Origin: Pseudomonas taetrolens
GTDB lineage: Bacteria > Pseudomonadota > Gammaproteobacteria > Pseudomonadales > Pseudomonadaceae
Direction of reading: 5' to 3'
Assembly (NCBI RefSeq): GCF_900475285.1
Contig: NZ_LS483370.1
Span: 1 to 64,000 of the forward strand
Length of the DNA stretch: 64,000 nt
Shown: piece by piece, positions 1-12,257 of the stretch
Numbering within the stretch: the stretch's first letter is position 1
How the letters are laid out: every line of letters starts with the position of its first letter
Made by a program: the position numbers and the translations under genes
The notes under the pieces: model-generated
What the model saw: only the letters and a program-made list of their open reading frames with translations
The model's database searches: none
Told to the model about the DNA's origin: nothing

Positions 1-1482
1 GTAGAGCTTTTGCGCGACGAGCTGCCTGCCCAGCAATTCAACACCTGGATCCGTCCACTACAGGTCGAAGCCGAAGGCGACGAGTTGCGTGTGTATGCGC
101 CTAATCGATTTGTTCTCGACTGGGTCAACGAGAAGTACCTGAGCCGTTTGCTTGAACTGTTGAACGAGCACAGCAATGGCATGGCGCCGGCGTTGTCCTT
201 ATTAATAGGCAGCAAACGCAGCTCGGCACCTCGTGCGGCACCCAATGCGCCATTGGCGGCTGCGGCTTCTCAGCAAGCCCCCGCCCCGGCCAGCCCACCG
301 CCAAGCCTCCCGGCTGCGTCTGCTCCTGTGTCCAAACAGGCCGAGCAAGCCAGCCAGGAGCCTTCACGGGCGAGCTTCGATCCGATGGCCGGCGCCAGCT
401 CGCAACAGGCTCCTGTACGTGCCGAGCAGCGCACCGTTCAAGTAGAAGGTGCGCTAAAGCACACCAGCTACTTGAACCGTACCTTCACCTTCGAAAACTT
501 TGTTGAGGGTAAATCCAACCAACTGGCCCGTGCTGCGGCATGGCAAGTCGCGGATAACCCCAAGCACGGGTACAACCCGCTCTTCCTTTATGGCGGCGTA
601 GGTCTGGGTAAAACGCACTTGATGCACGCGGTGGGTAACCACCTCTTGAAGAAGAATCCGAATGCCAAGGTCGTGTACCTGCATTCCGAGCGTTTTGTAG
701 CTGACATGGTCAAGGCCTTGCAGCTCAACGCAATCAATGAGTTCAAGCGCTTTTACCGATCGGTCGACGCCTTGCTCATCGATGACATTCAATTCTTCGC
801 TCGCAAGGAACGGTCCCAGGAAGAGTTCTTCCACACCTTTAACGCTCTGCTTGAAGGTGGTCAGCAAGTGATTCTGACCAGTGACCGTTACCCGAAAGAA
901 ATCGAAGGTCTTGAAGAGCGTCTAAAATCGCGTTTTGGCTGGGGATTGACGGTTGCCGTCGAGCCGCCGGAGCTCGAAACCCGGGTGGCGATCCTGATGA
1001 AAAAGGCCGATCAGGCCAAGGTCGACCTTCCGCATGACGCGGCTTTCTTTATCGCGCAACGGATTCGCTCCAACGTGCGTGAGCTCGAAGGCGCTCTCAA
1101 ACGCGTAATCGCTCACTCACACTTCATGGGGCGGGACATCACGATCGAGCTGATTCGTGAGTCGCTCAAGGACCTACTGGCCTTGCAGGACAAGCTGGTG
1201 AGTGTGGATAACATCCAGCGCACCGTGGCTGAGTACTACAAGATCAAAATATCGGATTTGCTGTCCAAGCGCCGTTCGCGCTCGGTAGCCCGGCCTCGTC
1301 AGGTCGCTATGGCGCTGTCCAAAGAGCTGACCAACCACAGCTTGCCGGAAATCGGCGATGTATTTGGCGGTCGCGACCATACTACGGTCCTTCACGCGTG
1401 CCGAAAAATCAACGAACTCAAGGAATCCGACGCGGACATCCGCGAGGACTACAAGAACCTGCTGCGTACACTGACAACCTGA
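1..1482 (+). CDS. dnaA: Chromosomal replication initiator DnaA (5' end outside window)
   Basis: DnaA binds DnaA boxes at oriC, melts the origin and loads the helicase. The reading frame is open from base 1 (V-E-L-L-R-D-E-L), so the start lies outside the window; compared with usual Pseudomonas DnaA about nine residues are missing, and the TTG at base 10 is not the start. Visible are the N-terminal DnaB-interaction domain, a low-complexity Ala/Pro/Ser linker (about 230-440), the AAA+ domain with Walker A GGVGLGKT (592-615) and Walker [10 protein letters not shown], and the C-terminal DNA-binding domain with the signature [15 protein letters not shown]. An exact DnaA box lies inside the gene at 1203-1211 on the minus strand. 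dnaN follows after 38 bp, the usual co-transcribed arrangement. Confidence 0.98.
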   Translation, partial: VELLRDELPAQQFNTWIRPLQVEAEGDELRVYAPNRFVLDWVNEKYLSRLLELLNEHSNGMAPALSLLIGSKRSSAPRAAPNAPLAAAASQQAPAPASPPPSLPAASAPVSKQAEQASQEPSRASFDPMAGASSQQAPVRAEQRTVQVEGALKHTSYLNRTFTFENFVEGKSNQLARAAAWQVADNPKHGYNPLFLYGGVGLGKTHLMHAVGNHLLKKNPNAKVVYLHSERFVADMVKALQLNAINEFKRFYRSVDALLIDDIQFFARKERSQEEFFHTFNALLEGGQQVILTSDRYPKEIEGLEERLKSRFGWGLTVAVEPPELETRVAILMKKADQAKVDLPHDAAFFIAQRIRSNVRELEGALKRVIAHSHFMGRDITIELIRESLKDLLALQDKLVSVDNIQRTVAEYYKIKISDLLSKRRSRSVARPRQVAMALSKELTNHSLPEIGDVFGGRDHTTVLHACRKINELKESDADIREDYKNLLRTLTT

Positions 1483-1520
1483 TGACACCAGCGCAGCTTA
1501 TTAAGGCAAGGGACTAGACC

Positions 1521-2624
1521 ATGCATTTCACCATTCAACGCGAAGCCCTGTTGAAACCCCTGCAACTGGTCGCAGGCGTCGTTGAACGCCGCCAGACCTT
1601 GCCGGTATTGTCCAACGTGCTGTTGGTTGTCGAAGGCCAGCAACTGTCGCTGACCGGTACCGACCTTGAAGTCGAACTGGTAGGACGTGTTCAGCTGGAA
1701 GAACCGGCAGAACCCGGCGAAATCACAGTACCTGCACGCAAGCTGATGGATATCTGCAAAAGCCTGCCCAACGATGCCTTGATCGACATCAAGCTCGATG
1801 ACCAGAAACTGGTGGTCAAGGCAGGTCGTAGCCGTTTCACCTTGTCCACATTGCCTGCCAATGATTTCCCGACTGTTGAAGAAGGCCCGGGCTCGTTGAC
1901 CTGCAATCTGCAGCAAAGCAAATTGCGCCGCCTGATTGAGCGCACAAGCTTTGCAATGGCACAGCAGGACGTTCGCTACTACCTCAACGGCATGCTGCTG
2001 GAAGTGTCCGCCGGGATCATCCGTGCCGTAGCCACCGACGGTCACCGTCTGGCCATGTGCTCGATGAAGGCTGATATCGGTCAACCAGATCGCCATCAGG
2101 TCATCGTGCCACGCAAGGGTATCCTTGAGCTGGCGCGTTTGCTGACCGAGCCGGACGGTGAAGTCAGTATCGTTCTGGGAGCGCACCACATTCGCGCCAC
2201 TACCGGCGAGTTCACCTTCACGTCCAAGCTGGTAGACGGCAAGTTCCCGGACTACGAGCGTGTGCTGCCCAAGGGGGGCGACAAGACCGTGATCGGTGAC
2301 CGTCAGGCACTGCGTGAGGCCTTCAGCCGCACGGCGATCCTGTCCAACGAGAAGTACCGTGGCATCCGCCTGCAACTGGCCAATGGCCAGCTGAAAATCC
2401 AGGCCAACAACCCGGAACAGGAAGAGGCGGAAGAGGAAGTGGGCGTTGATTACAACGGCGGCTCGCTGGAAATTGGCTTCAACGTGAGCTATTTGCTGGA
2501 TGTGCTGGGTGTGATGACCACTGAGCAAGTGCGCCTGATCCTGTCGGACTCCAACAGCAGTGCCCTGGTGCAAGAGTCGGATAACGATGACTCAGCCTAC
2601 GTTGTCATGCCGATGCGCCTGTAA
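1521..2624 (+). CDS. dnaN: DNA polymerase III beta subunit (sliding clamp)
   Basis: The beta clamp encircles DNA as a homodimer and tethers polymerase III. The product is 367 residues, the standard length, starts MHFTIQREALLKPL and ends with the family-typical VVMPMRL. The three-fold repeated clamp architecture fits the length and conserved segments such as LSTLPANDFP and ATDGHRLAM. The start is supported by an AAGGGA ribosome site 10 bases upstream of the ATG. It sits between dnaA and recF in the canonical origin cluster and shows nothing unusual. A 374-residue open frame on the opposite strand is a codon-bias shadow. Confidence 0.98.
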   Translation: MHFTIQREALLKPLQLVAGVVERRQTLPVLSNVLLVVEGQQLSLTGTDLEVELVGRVQLEEPAEPGEITVPARKLMDICKSLPNDALIDIKLDDQKLVVKAGRSRFTLSTLPANDFPTVEEGPGSLTCNLQQSKLRRLIERTSFAMAQQDVRYYLNGMLLEVSAGIIRAVATDGHRLAMCSMKADIGQPDRHQVIVPRKGILELARLLTEPDGEVSIVLGAHHIRATTGEFTFTSKLVDGKFPDYERVLPKGGDKTVIGDRQALREAFSRTAILSNEKYRGIRLQLANGQLKIQANNPEQEEAEEEVGVDYNGGSLEIGFNVSYLLDVLGVMTTEQVRLILSDSNSSALVQESDNDDSAYVVMPMRL

Positions 2625-2645
2625 CCCATGGACAGCCCACGCTAA

Positions 2646-6172
<3,527 letters not shown>

Positions 6173-6190
6173 TGCGGGTGTAATACAAAT

Positions 6191-6222
6191 AAAAAAGGCC
6201 AACGCTTGCGTTGGCCTTTTTT
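6191..6222 (+). terminator. Intrinsic terminator after gyrB
   Basis: The hairpin GGCCAACG-CTTG-CGTTGGCC is flanked by A6 and T6 runs 19 bp after the gyrB stop. The perfect stem and U-tract make it a classical rho-independent terminator. The flanking A run means it could also act on transcripts arriving from the convergent LysR gene. Confidence 0.92.
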
Positions 6223-6262
6223 ATTGCGCGGGGACTAAGACGGCGTTTATCAACGCTACAGA

Positions 6263-7150
6263 TTACGGTGCCAACAACAAATCTTGCTCCTGTGCACACA
6301 AGGCCAGCAGGAAATCCCATACCACCCGCAGCCTTACCGACTTGTGCAGTTCACGCCGGGTGCTGATCCAGTAGCTTCGTTGCACTGATTCAGCGGGCAG
6401 GACGCGTACCAGCTCAGGGTCCTGGCGAGCCATGTAGTTGGGCAGTACAGCAATGCCTAGCCCGGCGCGGGCGGCTTGTTGCTGGGCGATGACACTGGTG
6501 CTGCGAAAGGTCACGGTGGGAGTGCGACAAAAATTGTTGAGAAAAAGTAGCTCCTGGCTGAACAGCAAGTCATCGACATAGCCGATCCAATAGTGATTGC
6601 TCAGGTCATCCCGGCTTTTCAAGGGAGGTGACCGCTCGAGGTAGTCACGGCTGGCGTATAGCGCAAGGCTGTAGTCAGTGAGTTTACGGGTTATCAACAG
6701 GTCGGCATTAGGCCGGTCAAGGTGAATACTGATCTCCGCTTCGCGGTTGAGGATGCTGACGAAACGAGGGACCGCTACCAGCTCTACTTCGAGTCCCGGA
6801 TAGCTTTCGAACAGACCGCGCAGACGGGATGTGATGAACATGATCCCGATCCCTTCAGTGACGCCGAGGCGAATTTTGCCCAAGGGAGCGATGGCCTGGG
6901 TTATTTCTTCCTGGGCCAGCAGTGCCACGTTCTCCATGGCTTCGGCATGTTTGAGTAAGGCTTGCCCGGCGGGGGTCAGTTCATACCCTTGGGCGTGCTG
7001 CACAAACAGTGCTGCGCCGAGGTGCTGTTCGATGCTTTCAATATGCCGCGCCACAGTACTGTGGGTGGTATTGAGGCGTTTGGCTGCCGTCAGCAGGCGG
7101 CCGCTGCGCTGCAGTTCCAGAAAATACCGCAGGTCATTCCAGTCGAACAT
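6263..7150 (-). CDS. LysR-family transcriptional regulator
   Basis: This is a LysR-type regulator of 295 residues, with an N-terminal winged helix (FDWNDLRYFLELQRSGRLL, then LNTTHSTVARHIE) and a C-terminal periplasmic-binding-like effector domain. The start is the ATG at 7150 because GAGGGG lies six bases upstream; an in-frame ATG at 7156 has no spacer from that site. It is divergent from the GMC oxidoreductase and MFS transporter genes. LysR proteins commonly control their divergent neighbour, so it probably regulates that pair, with the operator in 7151-7289. The inducer cannot be read from the sequence. Confidence 0.9.
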   Translation of the reverse strand: MFDWNDLRYFLELQRSGRLLTAAKRLNTTHSTVARHIESIEQHLGAALFVQHAQGYELTPAGQALLKHAEAMENVALLAQEEITQAIAPLGKIRLGVTEGIGIMFITSRLRGLFESYPGLEVELVAVPRFVSILNREAEISIHLDRPNADLLITRKLTDYSLALYASRDYLERSPPLKSRDDLSNHYWIGYVDDLLFSQELLFLNNFCRTPTVTFRSTSVIAQQQAARAGLGIAVLPNYMARQDPELVRVLPAESVQRSYWISTRRELHKSVRLRVVWDFLLALCAQEQDLLLAP

Positions 7151-7289
7151 TGTCATCCCCTCAATGCCCGTCATCGGCGAGCTGTGCAAAAACGCACAAG
7201 CCATGGGTGAAATCGCGCGTTTTCAACTTGAAATTAATCAATAGGATGGCTGAGGACAAGAACAATAAATAAAAGGCGCGAGGTACTCC

Positions 7290-8951
7290 ATGCCATCAGC
7301 CAATCAAGTATTTGACTACATCATTGTAGGTGCAGGGCCTGCTGGCTCTGTGCTGGCGAATCGGCTGTCTGCTGATCCCCGGCATAACGTTCTACTGCTC
7401 GAAGCCGGCGGAAAAGATAATTACCCTTGGATCCACATCCCGGTGGGTTATCTGTATTGCATCGGTAATCCGCGCACTGACTGGTGCTTTAAAACCGAGG
7501 CACAGGCTGGCCTGCAAGGCCGCAGCCTGAGTTATCCAAGGGGCAAGGTGCTGGGTGGTAGCTCCTCGATCAACGGCATGATTTATATGCGTGGCCAAGC
7601 GAGTGACTACGACCGTTGGGCCGCTCAAGGGAATACGGGCTGGGCCTGGAACGATGTGCTCCCCCTCTTCAAGCGCAGCCAGAAACACTTCGCGGGTAAT
7701 AGCGACGTACACGGCAGCGATGGCGAATGGCGGGTTGAACAACAACGTTATAGCTGGCCAATACTGGATGCCTTTCGTGAGGCCGCCGCGCAAAGCGCAA
7801 TTGAGAGCGTCAGCGACTTCAACACTGGCGACAACCAGGGCTGTGGATATTTTCAGGTCAATCAGCGCCGCGGTGTCCGTTGGAACGCGTCCAAGGCTTT
7901 TTTACGGCCTGTGCTCAAACGCCCTAATCTCACCGTATTGACCGATGTTCAGGTGGATAAGGTCTTGCTCAGCCAAGGGCGAGCGACCCACGTCAAGGCC
8001 CGCTGGCAGGGCGCTGATCATGCGTTCACGGCGCGCAGAGAGATTGTTCTGTGTGCTGGCGCCATCGGCTCCCCGGGTATTTTGCAGCGCTCGGGCATCG
8101 GCCCTCGCCCGCTACTCGAAAGCCTGGGGATAACTGTCCAGCATGAGCTGCCGGGTGTCGGTGGTAACTTGCAGGACCACCTGCAATTGCGGCTGATCTT
8201 CAAGTTGACCAAGGCCAGGACGCTGAATCAGGTGGCCAACAGCCTGTGGGGAAAAGTCGGTATGGCCCTGAGATACGCCTATGACCGCAGTGGGCCGCTG
8301 GCGATGGCTCCGAGTCAGTTGGGCGCGTTTGTTAAATCCGATCCCGATCAACCTTCTGCCAATTTGCAGTACCACGTTCAGCCGCTGTCGCTTGAGCGTT
8401 TTGGCGAGCCACTGCACACCTTCCCGGCGTTCACAGCCTCTGTGTGTAACTTGCGGCCCAAGAGTCGAGGCCGGGTAGATATTCGCTCAGCCAATCCGGA
8501 TGACGCACCTCTGATTGACCCCAATTACCTGAGCCATCCTGACGATTTAAAGGTCGCAGCAGATGCCATTCGCCTGACCCGGCGCATTGTGGCCAGCCCT
8601 GCCCTGCAAGTGTTCAGCCCAGAGGAATACCTCCCGGGCAAAGCTCTGCAAACCGAGCAAGAGCTGTACGAAGCAGCTTCGCGTATCGGTACGACGATTT
8701 TTCACCCAGTGGGCACGTGCCGTATGGGGCAGGACGCTCACGCAGTCGTCGATGCTGAGTTACGTGTGCACGGTGTGGCGGGACTGAGAGTGGCGGACGC
8801 ATCGATCATGCCTGACATTGTGTCGGGCAATACCTGTTCACCTACATTGATGATTGGTGAAAAAGCCGCGCAGTTGATATTGGCAACACCCTTTCATACA
8901 CAAGAGCAAGAAGCCGGCGTAAGCCGTGCACCAGCAACACCGGTCGCATGA
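7290..8951 (+). CDS. GMC-family FAD-dependent oxidoreductase (alcohol/choline dehydrogenase-like)
   Basis: The 553-residue protein belongs to the glucose-methanol-choline family, flavoenzymes that oxidise alcohols to aldehydes. The FAD-binding motif GAGPAG is at residues 14-19. The two family signatures GKVLGGSSSINGM and GAIGSPGILQRSGIGP are both present. The C-terminal catalytic His (HPVGTCRMG) and Asn (VSGNTCSPT) are intact. The substrate is unknown. It is not clearly BetA, because no betB or betI is adjacent, so an alcohol dehydrogenase acting on a substrate imported by the next gene is the better guess. The gene is followed after 90 bp by the MFS transporter and is divergent from a LysR regulator, which suggests a small catabolic unit. 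Confidence 0.88.
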   Translation: MPSANQVFDYIIVGAGPAGSVLANRLSADPRHNVLLLEAGGKDNYPWIHIPVGYLYCIGNPRTDWCFKTEAQAGLQGRSLSYPRGKVLGGSSSINGMIYMRGQASDYDRWAAQGNTGWAWNDVLPLFKRSQKHFAGNSDVHGSDGEWRVEQQRYSWPILDAFREAAAQSAIESVSDFNTGDNQGCGYFQVNQRRGVRWNASKAFLRPVLKRPNLTVLTDVQVDKVLLSQGRATHVKARWQGADHAFTARREIVLCAGAIGSPGILQRSGIGPRPLLESLGITVQHELPGVGGNLQDHLQLRLIFKLTKARTLNQVANSLWGKVGMALRYAYDRSGPLAMAPSQLGAFVKSDPDQPSANLQYHVQPLSLERFGEPLHTFPAFTASVCNLRPKSRGRVDIRSANPDDAPLIDPNYLSHPDDLKVAADAIRLTRRIVASPALQVFSPEEYLPGKALQTEQELYEAASRIGTTIFHPVGTCRMGQDAHAVVDAELRVHGVAGLRVADASIMPDIVSGNTCSPTLMIGEKAAQLILATPFHTQEQEAGVSRAPATPVA

Positions 8952-9041
8952 ATGTGATCGTGGTTTCGGTCGCAGTCATCCGAAACCGACAGTGGACAAC
9001 AACAATAATCACTGTGGCCCTAAGGGCTGAGGACATTGAAT

Positions 9042-10664
9042 ATGTCGGACTCAATTGCACAAGAGGCTGTCCCCGCCAAGGCGACGACCAGCCGTGAAGA
9101 ACGAAAGATCATTTTTGCGTCATCCCTCGGGACTGTTTTCGAGTGGTATGACTTTTTCTTGTATGGCGCACTGGCGACCGTTCTCAGCAAGCAATTCTTT
9201 GCGGGCGTTAACGACACCACGGCGTTCATCTTTGCCTTGATGGCTTTTGCCGCAGGTTTTTTGGTGCGGCCTTTCGGCGCCCTGGTATTTGGCCGATTGG
9301 GTGACATGATCGGGCGAAAATACACCTTCCTCATGACCATCGTACTGATGGGTCTCTCCACCTTTGCCGTCGGCTTGCTCCCCACTTACGCCAGCATAGG
9401 CATTGCGGCGCCTATCATGCTCGTGCTGCTGCGCATGCTGCAGGGGTTGGCGCTGGGCGGCGAGTACGGCGGTGCTGCCACTTACGTGGCGGAGCACGCA
9501 GCCCCCGGCAAGCGCGGGTTTAATACCAGCTGGATTCAATCCACGGCCACCTTGGGCTTGCTCCTGTCGTTGGTGGTGGTCCTGAGCTGCCGCTACCTGA
9601 CCGGTGATCAGTTTGAAGTCTGGGGCTGGCGCCTGCCGTTCCTGCTGTCCATCGTGCTGCTGTGCATCTCGACCTGGATCCGCATGAGCATGCACGAGTC
9701 GCCCGCGTTCGTGAAAATGAAGGCCGAAGGTAAAACCAGTAAAGCGCCCATTCGTGAATCGTTCGGTAAATGGGAAAACCTCAAGATTGTTCTGATCGCC
9801 CTGTTCGGCATTAACGCCGGTCAAGCCGTGACTTTCTATACGGCGCAATTCTATGTGCTGTTCTTTCTGACACAGATGCTCAAGATGGACCCGGCCCAAG
9901 CCAACACCTTGCTGATTATCAGCGTGGTGATCGGTGCCCCGTTCTTTATCTTTTTCGGTTGGTTGTCGGACCGTGTAGGACGCAAGCCGATTTTGATGCT
10001 CGGACTGCTATTGGCGACGGTGCTGTACTTCCCGTTGTTCAAAGCCCTGAGTTATTACGCCAACCCGCAGATTGATACGGCGAGCCGGCAGTCGCCCATT
10101 GTGGTGATGGCTGATCCGTCGACCTGCACCTTCCAGTTCGACCCGGTGGGCAAGGCACGTTTTGACAGCCCTTGCGACAAGGTCAAAACCTTCCTGGTCA
10201 AACAAGGCTTGCCGTACACCTCCGAGTCTGCCGAGCCGGGTGCCGAAGTGAAGGTGTCGGTGGGTGAGCAACAGATCACAGGGTTTGACGAAGCGGCGAT
10301 GCGCGTGGCGATCACTGAGGCGGGCTATCCGGCCAAGGCTGATCCGAGCGCGGTAAACCAGCCTATGGTGGTATTGGTGATGGTGCTGCTGACCCTTATC
10401 GCAACCATGACCTATGGGCCGCTGGCAGCGGTGATGGTTGAGCTGTTCCCGACCCGTATCCGCTACACCTCGATGTCCCTGCCCTACCACATCGGTAACG
10501 GTTGGTTCGGTGGCTTCCTGCCAACCGTGTCTTTTGCGTTGGTGGTTTACACCGGGGATATTTTCTACGGATTGTGGTACCCGGTGGTGATCACCGGGGT
10601 CAGCCTGGTCGTCGGGATGATGTGTCTCAAGGAAACCAAGGACGTAAATATCGACAAGGTCTGA
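9042..10664 (+). CDS. MFS transporter, metabolite:H+ symporter (MHS) type with a large inserted loop
   Basis: This inner-membrane permease has 540 residues and resembles the ShiA/ProP/KgtP-like MHS family. It has twelve predicted membrane segments, the MFS motif GRLGDMIGRKYTF after TM2 and its repeat GWLSDRVGRKP in the second half, and the MHS-typical start SSLGTVFEWYDFFLYG. About 95 polar residues (roughly 343-439, including two Cys) interrupt the C-terminal half between membrane segments. I chose the ATG at 9042, which has GAGGA eight bases upstream, over the TTG at 9036. The substrate is unknown; location next to the GMC oxidoreductase suggests it imports that enzyme's substrate. Confidence 0.88.
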   Translation: MSDSIAQEAVPAKATTSREERKIIFASSLGTVFEWYDFFLYGALATVLSKQFFAGVNDTTAFIFALMAFAAGFLVRPFGALVFGRLGDMIGRKYTFLMTIVLMGLSTFAVGLLPTYASIGIAAPIMLVLLRMLQGLALGGEYGGAATYVAEHAAPGKRGFNTSWIQSTATLGLLLSLVVVLSCRYLTGDQFEVWGWRLPFLLSIVLLCISTWIRMSMHESPAFVKMKAEGKTSKAPIRESFGKWENLKIVLIALFGINAGQAVTFYTAQFYVLFFLTQMLKMDPAQANTLLIISVVIGAPFFIFFGWLSDRVGRKPILMLGLLLATVLYFPLFKALSYYANPQIDTASRQSPIVVMADPSTCTFQFDPVGKARFDSPCDKVKTFLVKQGLPYTSESAEPGAEVKVSVGEQQITGFDEAAMRVAITEAGYPAKADPSAVNQPMVVLVMVLLTLIATMTYGPLAAVMVELFPTRIRYTSMSLPYHIGNGWFGGFLPTVSFALVVYTGDIFYGLWYPVVITGVSLVVGMMCLKETKDVNIDKV

Positions 10665-10702
10665 CACATGATCAGGAGTGAATGAGGAGAAGGACTGCAA
10701 GA

Positions 10703-10738
10703 CACAAAAAAACCGGCATATCAGCCGGTTTTTTTGTG
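10703..10738 (+). terminator. Intrinsic terminator after the MFS gene
   Basis: Perfect 15-bp arms (CACAAAAAAACCGGC and its complement) flank a six-base loop, and the right arm contains T7. It lies 38 bp after the MFS stop and, being symmetric with an A7 run, may also end transcripts from the convergent acyltransferase gene. Confidence 0.9.
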
Positions 10739-10848
10739 CTTAGAAAAACTTATGCACGTTTTCCATCAAAAGCCATTGTCTAGAAATAAGTATTTAAATC
10801 ATTAACTTACGGCGTTAATTAGAAAGAAATCCAAAACTTGTGCACAAG

Positions 10849-10857
10849 TTATCCACA
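10849..10857 (+). promoter_or_regulatory. Intergenic consensus DnaA box
   Basis: TTATCCACA exactly matches the high-affinity DnaA box. It directly follows the palindrome CTTGTGCACAAG (10837-10848) in an AT-rich gap between two convergent genes; a related TTATGCACG lies about 100 bp upstream. The match is certain. Whether DnaA binds here in the cell is inferred. Confidence 0.5.
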
Positions 10858-10864
10858 AAACGTC

Positions 10865-11635
10865 TTAGCTCGTTGTTGTGTCTGCGGGAGCCGCTAAAGG
10901 CGGGAGTGAACCCATGTCGCGCTGGGTCTGTTCGTTCCAGGCCTGGACCCGGTCGTTTAGCTCGGCAATCGCCCGTGGACCGGTGCCGTTGGCGTACATT
11001 GGCTCGCCAATCACCAGCTCGATCGTTCCGGGTTTTTTAGCCCAGCCAGTCTTGGGCCAGAATTTGCCCGCGTTGTGGGCAATCGGCAATACCGGCAACT
11101 CGGCGTTGACTGCCAGTGCCGTCCCCCCCCGGGAGAACTTGCCCACCTGGCCAAATGGCACGCGGGTACCCTCCGGAAAGATCAGTACCCAAATGTTGTC
11201 CTTGAGCAGCTCATCACCCTTCTTGGCGATGTGCTTGAGCGCCGCCTTGGGGTTGTCACGGTCAATGGCAATCGGCCGCAGCATGGCCATCGCCCAGCCA
11301 AAGAACGGCACATACAGCAGTTCGCGCTTGAGTACCTGGCTTAACGGCTGAAAGTAGGCGGAGAGAAAGAATGTCTCCCAGGTACTTTGGTGATTGGCCA
11401 GAATCACGCAAGGTTGCTGCGGAATGTTTTCAGCGCCCTTTACCTCAACGTGAATGTTCAGAAACACCCGCGTCAGCCAGAGTGCACAGCGGCACCAGTA
11501 CACGTTAATGAACCGATAGCGCGCACGAAAAGGCAGGAAAGGAGCGATAAAAAAGCTCAGCGAGCACCACAGCAGAGAACTGGTGCCCAGCAGCAGGTAA
11601 AAGAAGAAGGTTCTGATGGCCTGCAGGATCGACAT
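10865..11635 (-). CDS. 1-acyl-sn-glycerol-3-phosphate acyltransferase-like protein (PlsC family)
   Basis: PlsC enzymes acylate lysophosphatidic acid to phosphatidic acid at the inner membrane. The 256-residue protein has an N-terminal hydrophobic segment (about residues 5-35), the acyltransferase block NHQSTWE (His followed four residues later by Glu rather than the usual Asp) and FPEGTR. The start at 11635 (MSILQAIRTFFFYLL) is the first Met of the conserved region; upstream in-frame codons look unrelated. The position beside gmhB and glyS matches other Pseudomonas. The Glu substitution suggests a subfamily variant rather than inactivation. The exact acyl acceptor is not provable from sequence. 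Confidence 0.88.
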   Translation of the reverse strand: MSILQAIRTFFFYLLLGTSSLLWCSLSFFIAPFLPFRARYRFINVYWCRCALWLTRVFLNIHVEVKGAENIPQQPCVILANHQSTWETFFLSAYFQPLSQVLKRELLYVPFFGWAMAMLRPIAIDRDNPKAALKHIAKKGDELLKDNIWVLIFPEGTRVPFGQVGKFSRGGTALAVNAELPVLPIAHNAGKFWPKTGWAKKPGTIELVIGEPMYANGTGPRAIAELNDRVQAWNEQTQRDMGSLPPLAAPADTTTS

Positions 11636-11713
11636 AGCGGCTTTTACCGTTGCGTAATAAGACACGCCTGAACTGGCCCGTGCACGATGTGCCAACGAGC
11701 GTTCAAGCCTGTT

Positions 11714-12247
11714 TTATTTGTGGATAAGGTCTGCGGCAATTGCCGCCAGATCGTCAAATATTAGGGTATTTACCGGCAATTCTTTAGCCAACGTTTGTAG
11801 GCCTTTTCCGGTTTTTACCAAAACTGGCTGAGCATCGACGGCTTGCGCAGCCTGCAAGTCACCCAAACTGTCACCGACAAACCAACATCCGGCCAAATCA
11901 GCGCCGTAATGCGCGGCAATAGTCTGCAACATGCCTGGTTTTGGCTTGCGGCATGCGCAGCCTTCATCGGGACCGTGCGGGCAATACACCACCAGGCCAA
12001 GCTCACCCCCCTGCTCGGCCACTAGCGAGCGTAAACGCTCGTGCATGGCCTCCAGGGTGGCGACATCGTAGTAACCGCGGGCAATGCCGGACTGGTTGGT
12101 CGCGACGGCGACCGTCCAGCCCGCTTTGCTCAACTGCGCGATGGCCTCAATCGAGCCGGGAAGTGGAATCCACTCCTCGACAGACTTGATGTAAGCGTCG
12201 GAGTCGAAATTGATCACTCCGTCCCGATCGAGAATCAGCAGTTTCAA
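11714..12247 (-). CDS. gmhB: D-glycero-beta-D-manno-heptose-1,7-bisphosphate 7-phosphatase
   Basis: GmhB removes the 7-phosphate in ADP-heptose synthesis for the LPS inner core. This cytoplasmic HAD phosphatase of 177 residues has the nucleophile motif DRDGVIN (residues 7-13), the TNQSGI motif, the zinc-loop cysteines in CPHGPDEGCACRKPKPG, and GDSLGD. The start is the TTG at 12247: AAGGAG lies six bases before it and the protein begins directly with KLLILDRDG. It starts 10 bp after glyS and is probably co-transcribed with glyQ-glyS. An exact minus-strand DnaA box (11719-11727) overlaps its last codons. Confidence 0.93.
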   Translation of the reverse strand: MKLLILDRDGVINFDSDAYIKSVEEWIPLPGSIEAIAQLSKAGWTVAVATNQSGIARGYYDVATLEAMHERLRSLVAEQGGELGLVVYCPHGPDEGCACRKPKPGMLQTIAAHYGADLAGCWFVGDSLGDLQAAQAVDAQPVLVKTGKGLQTLAKELPVNTLIFDDLAAIAADLIHK

Positions 12248-12257
12248 CAGTCGCTCC

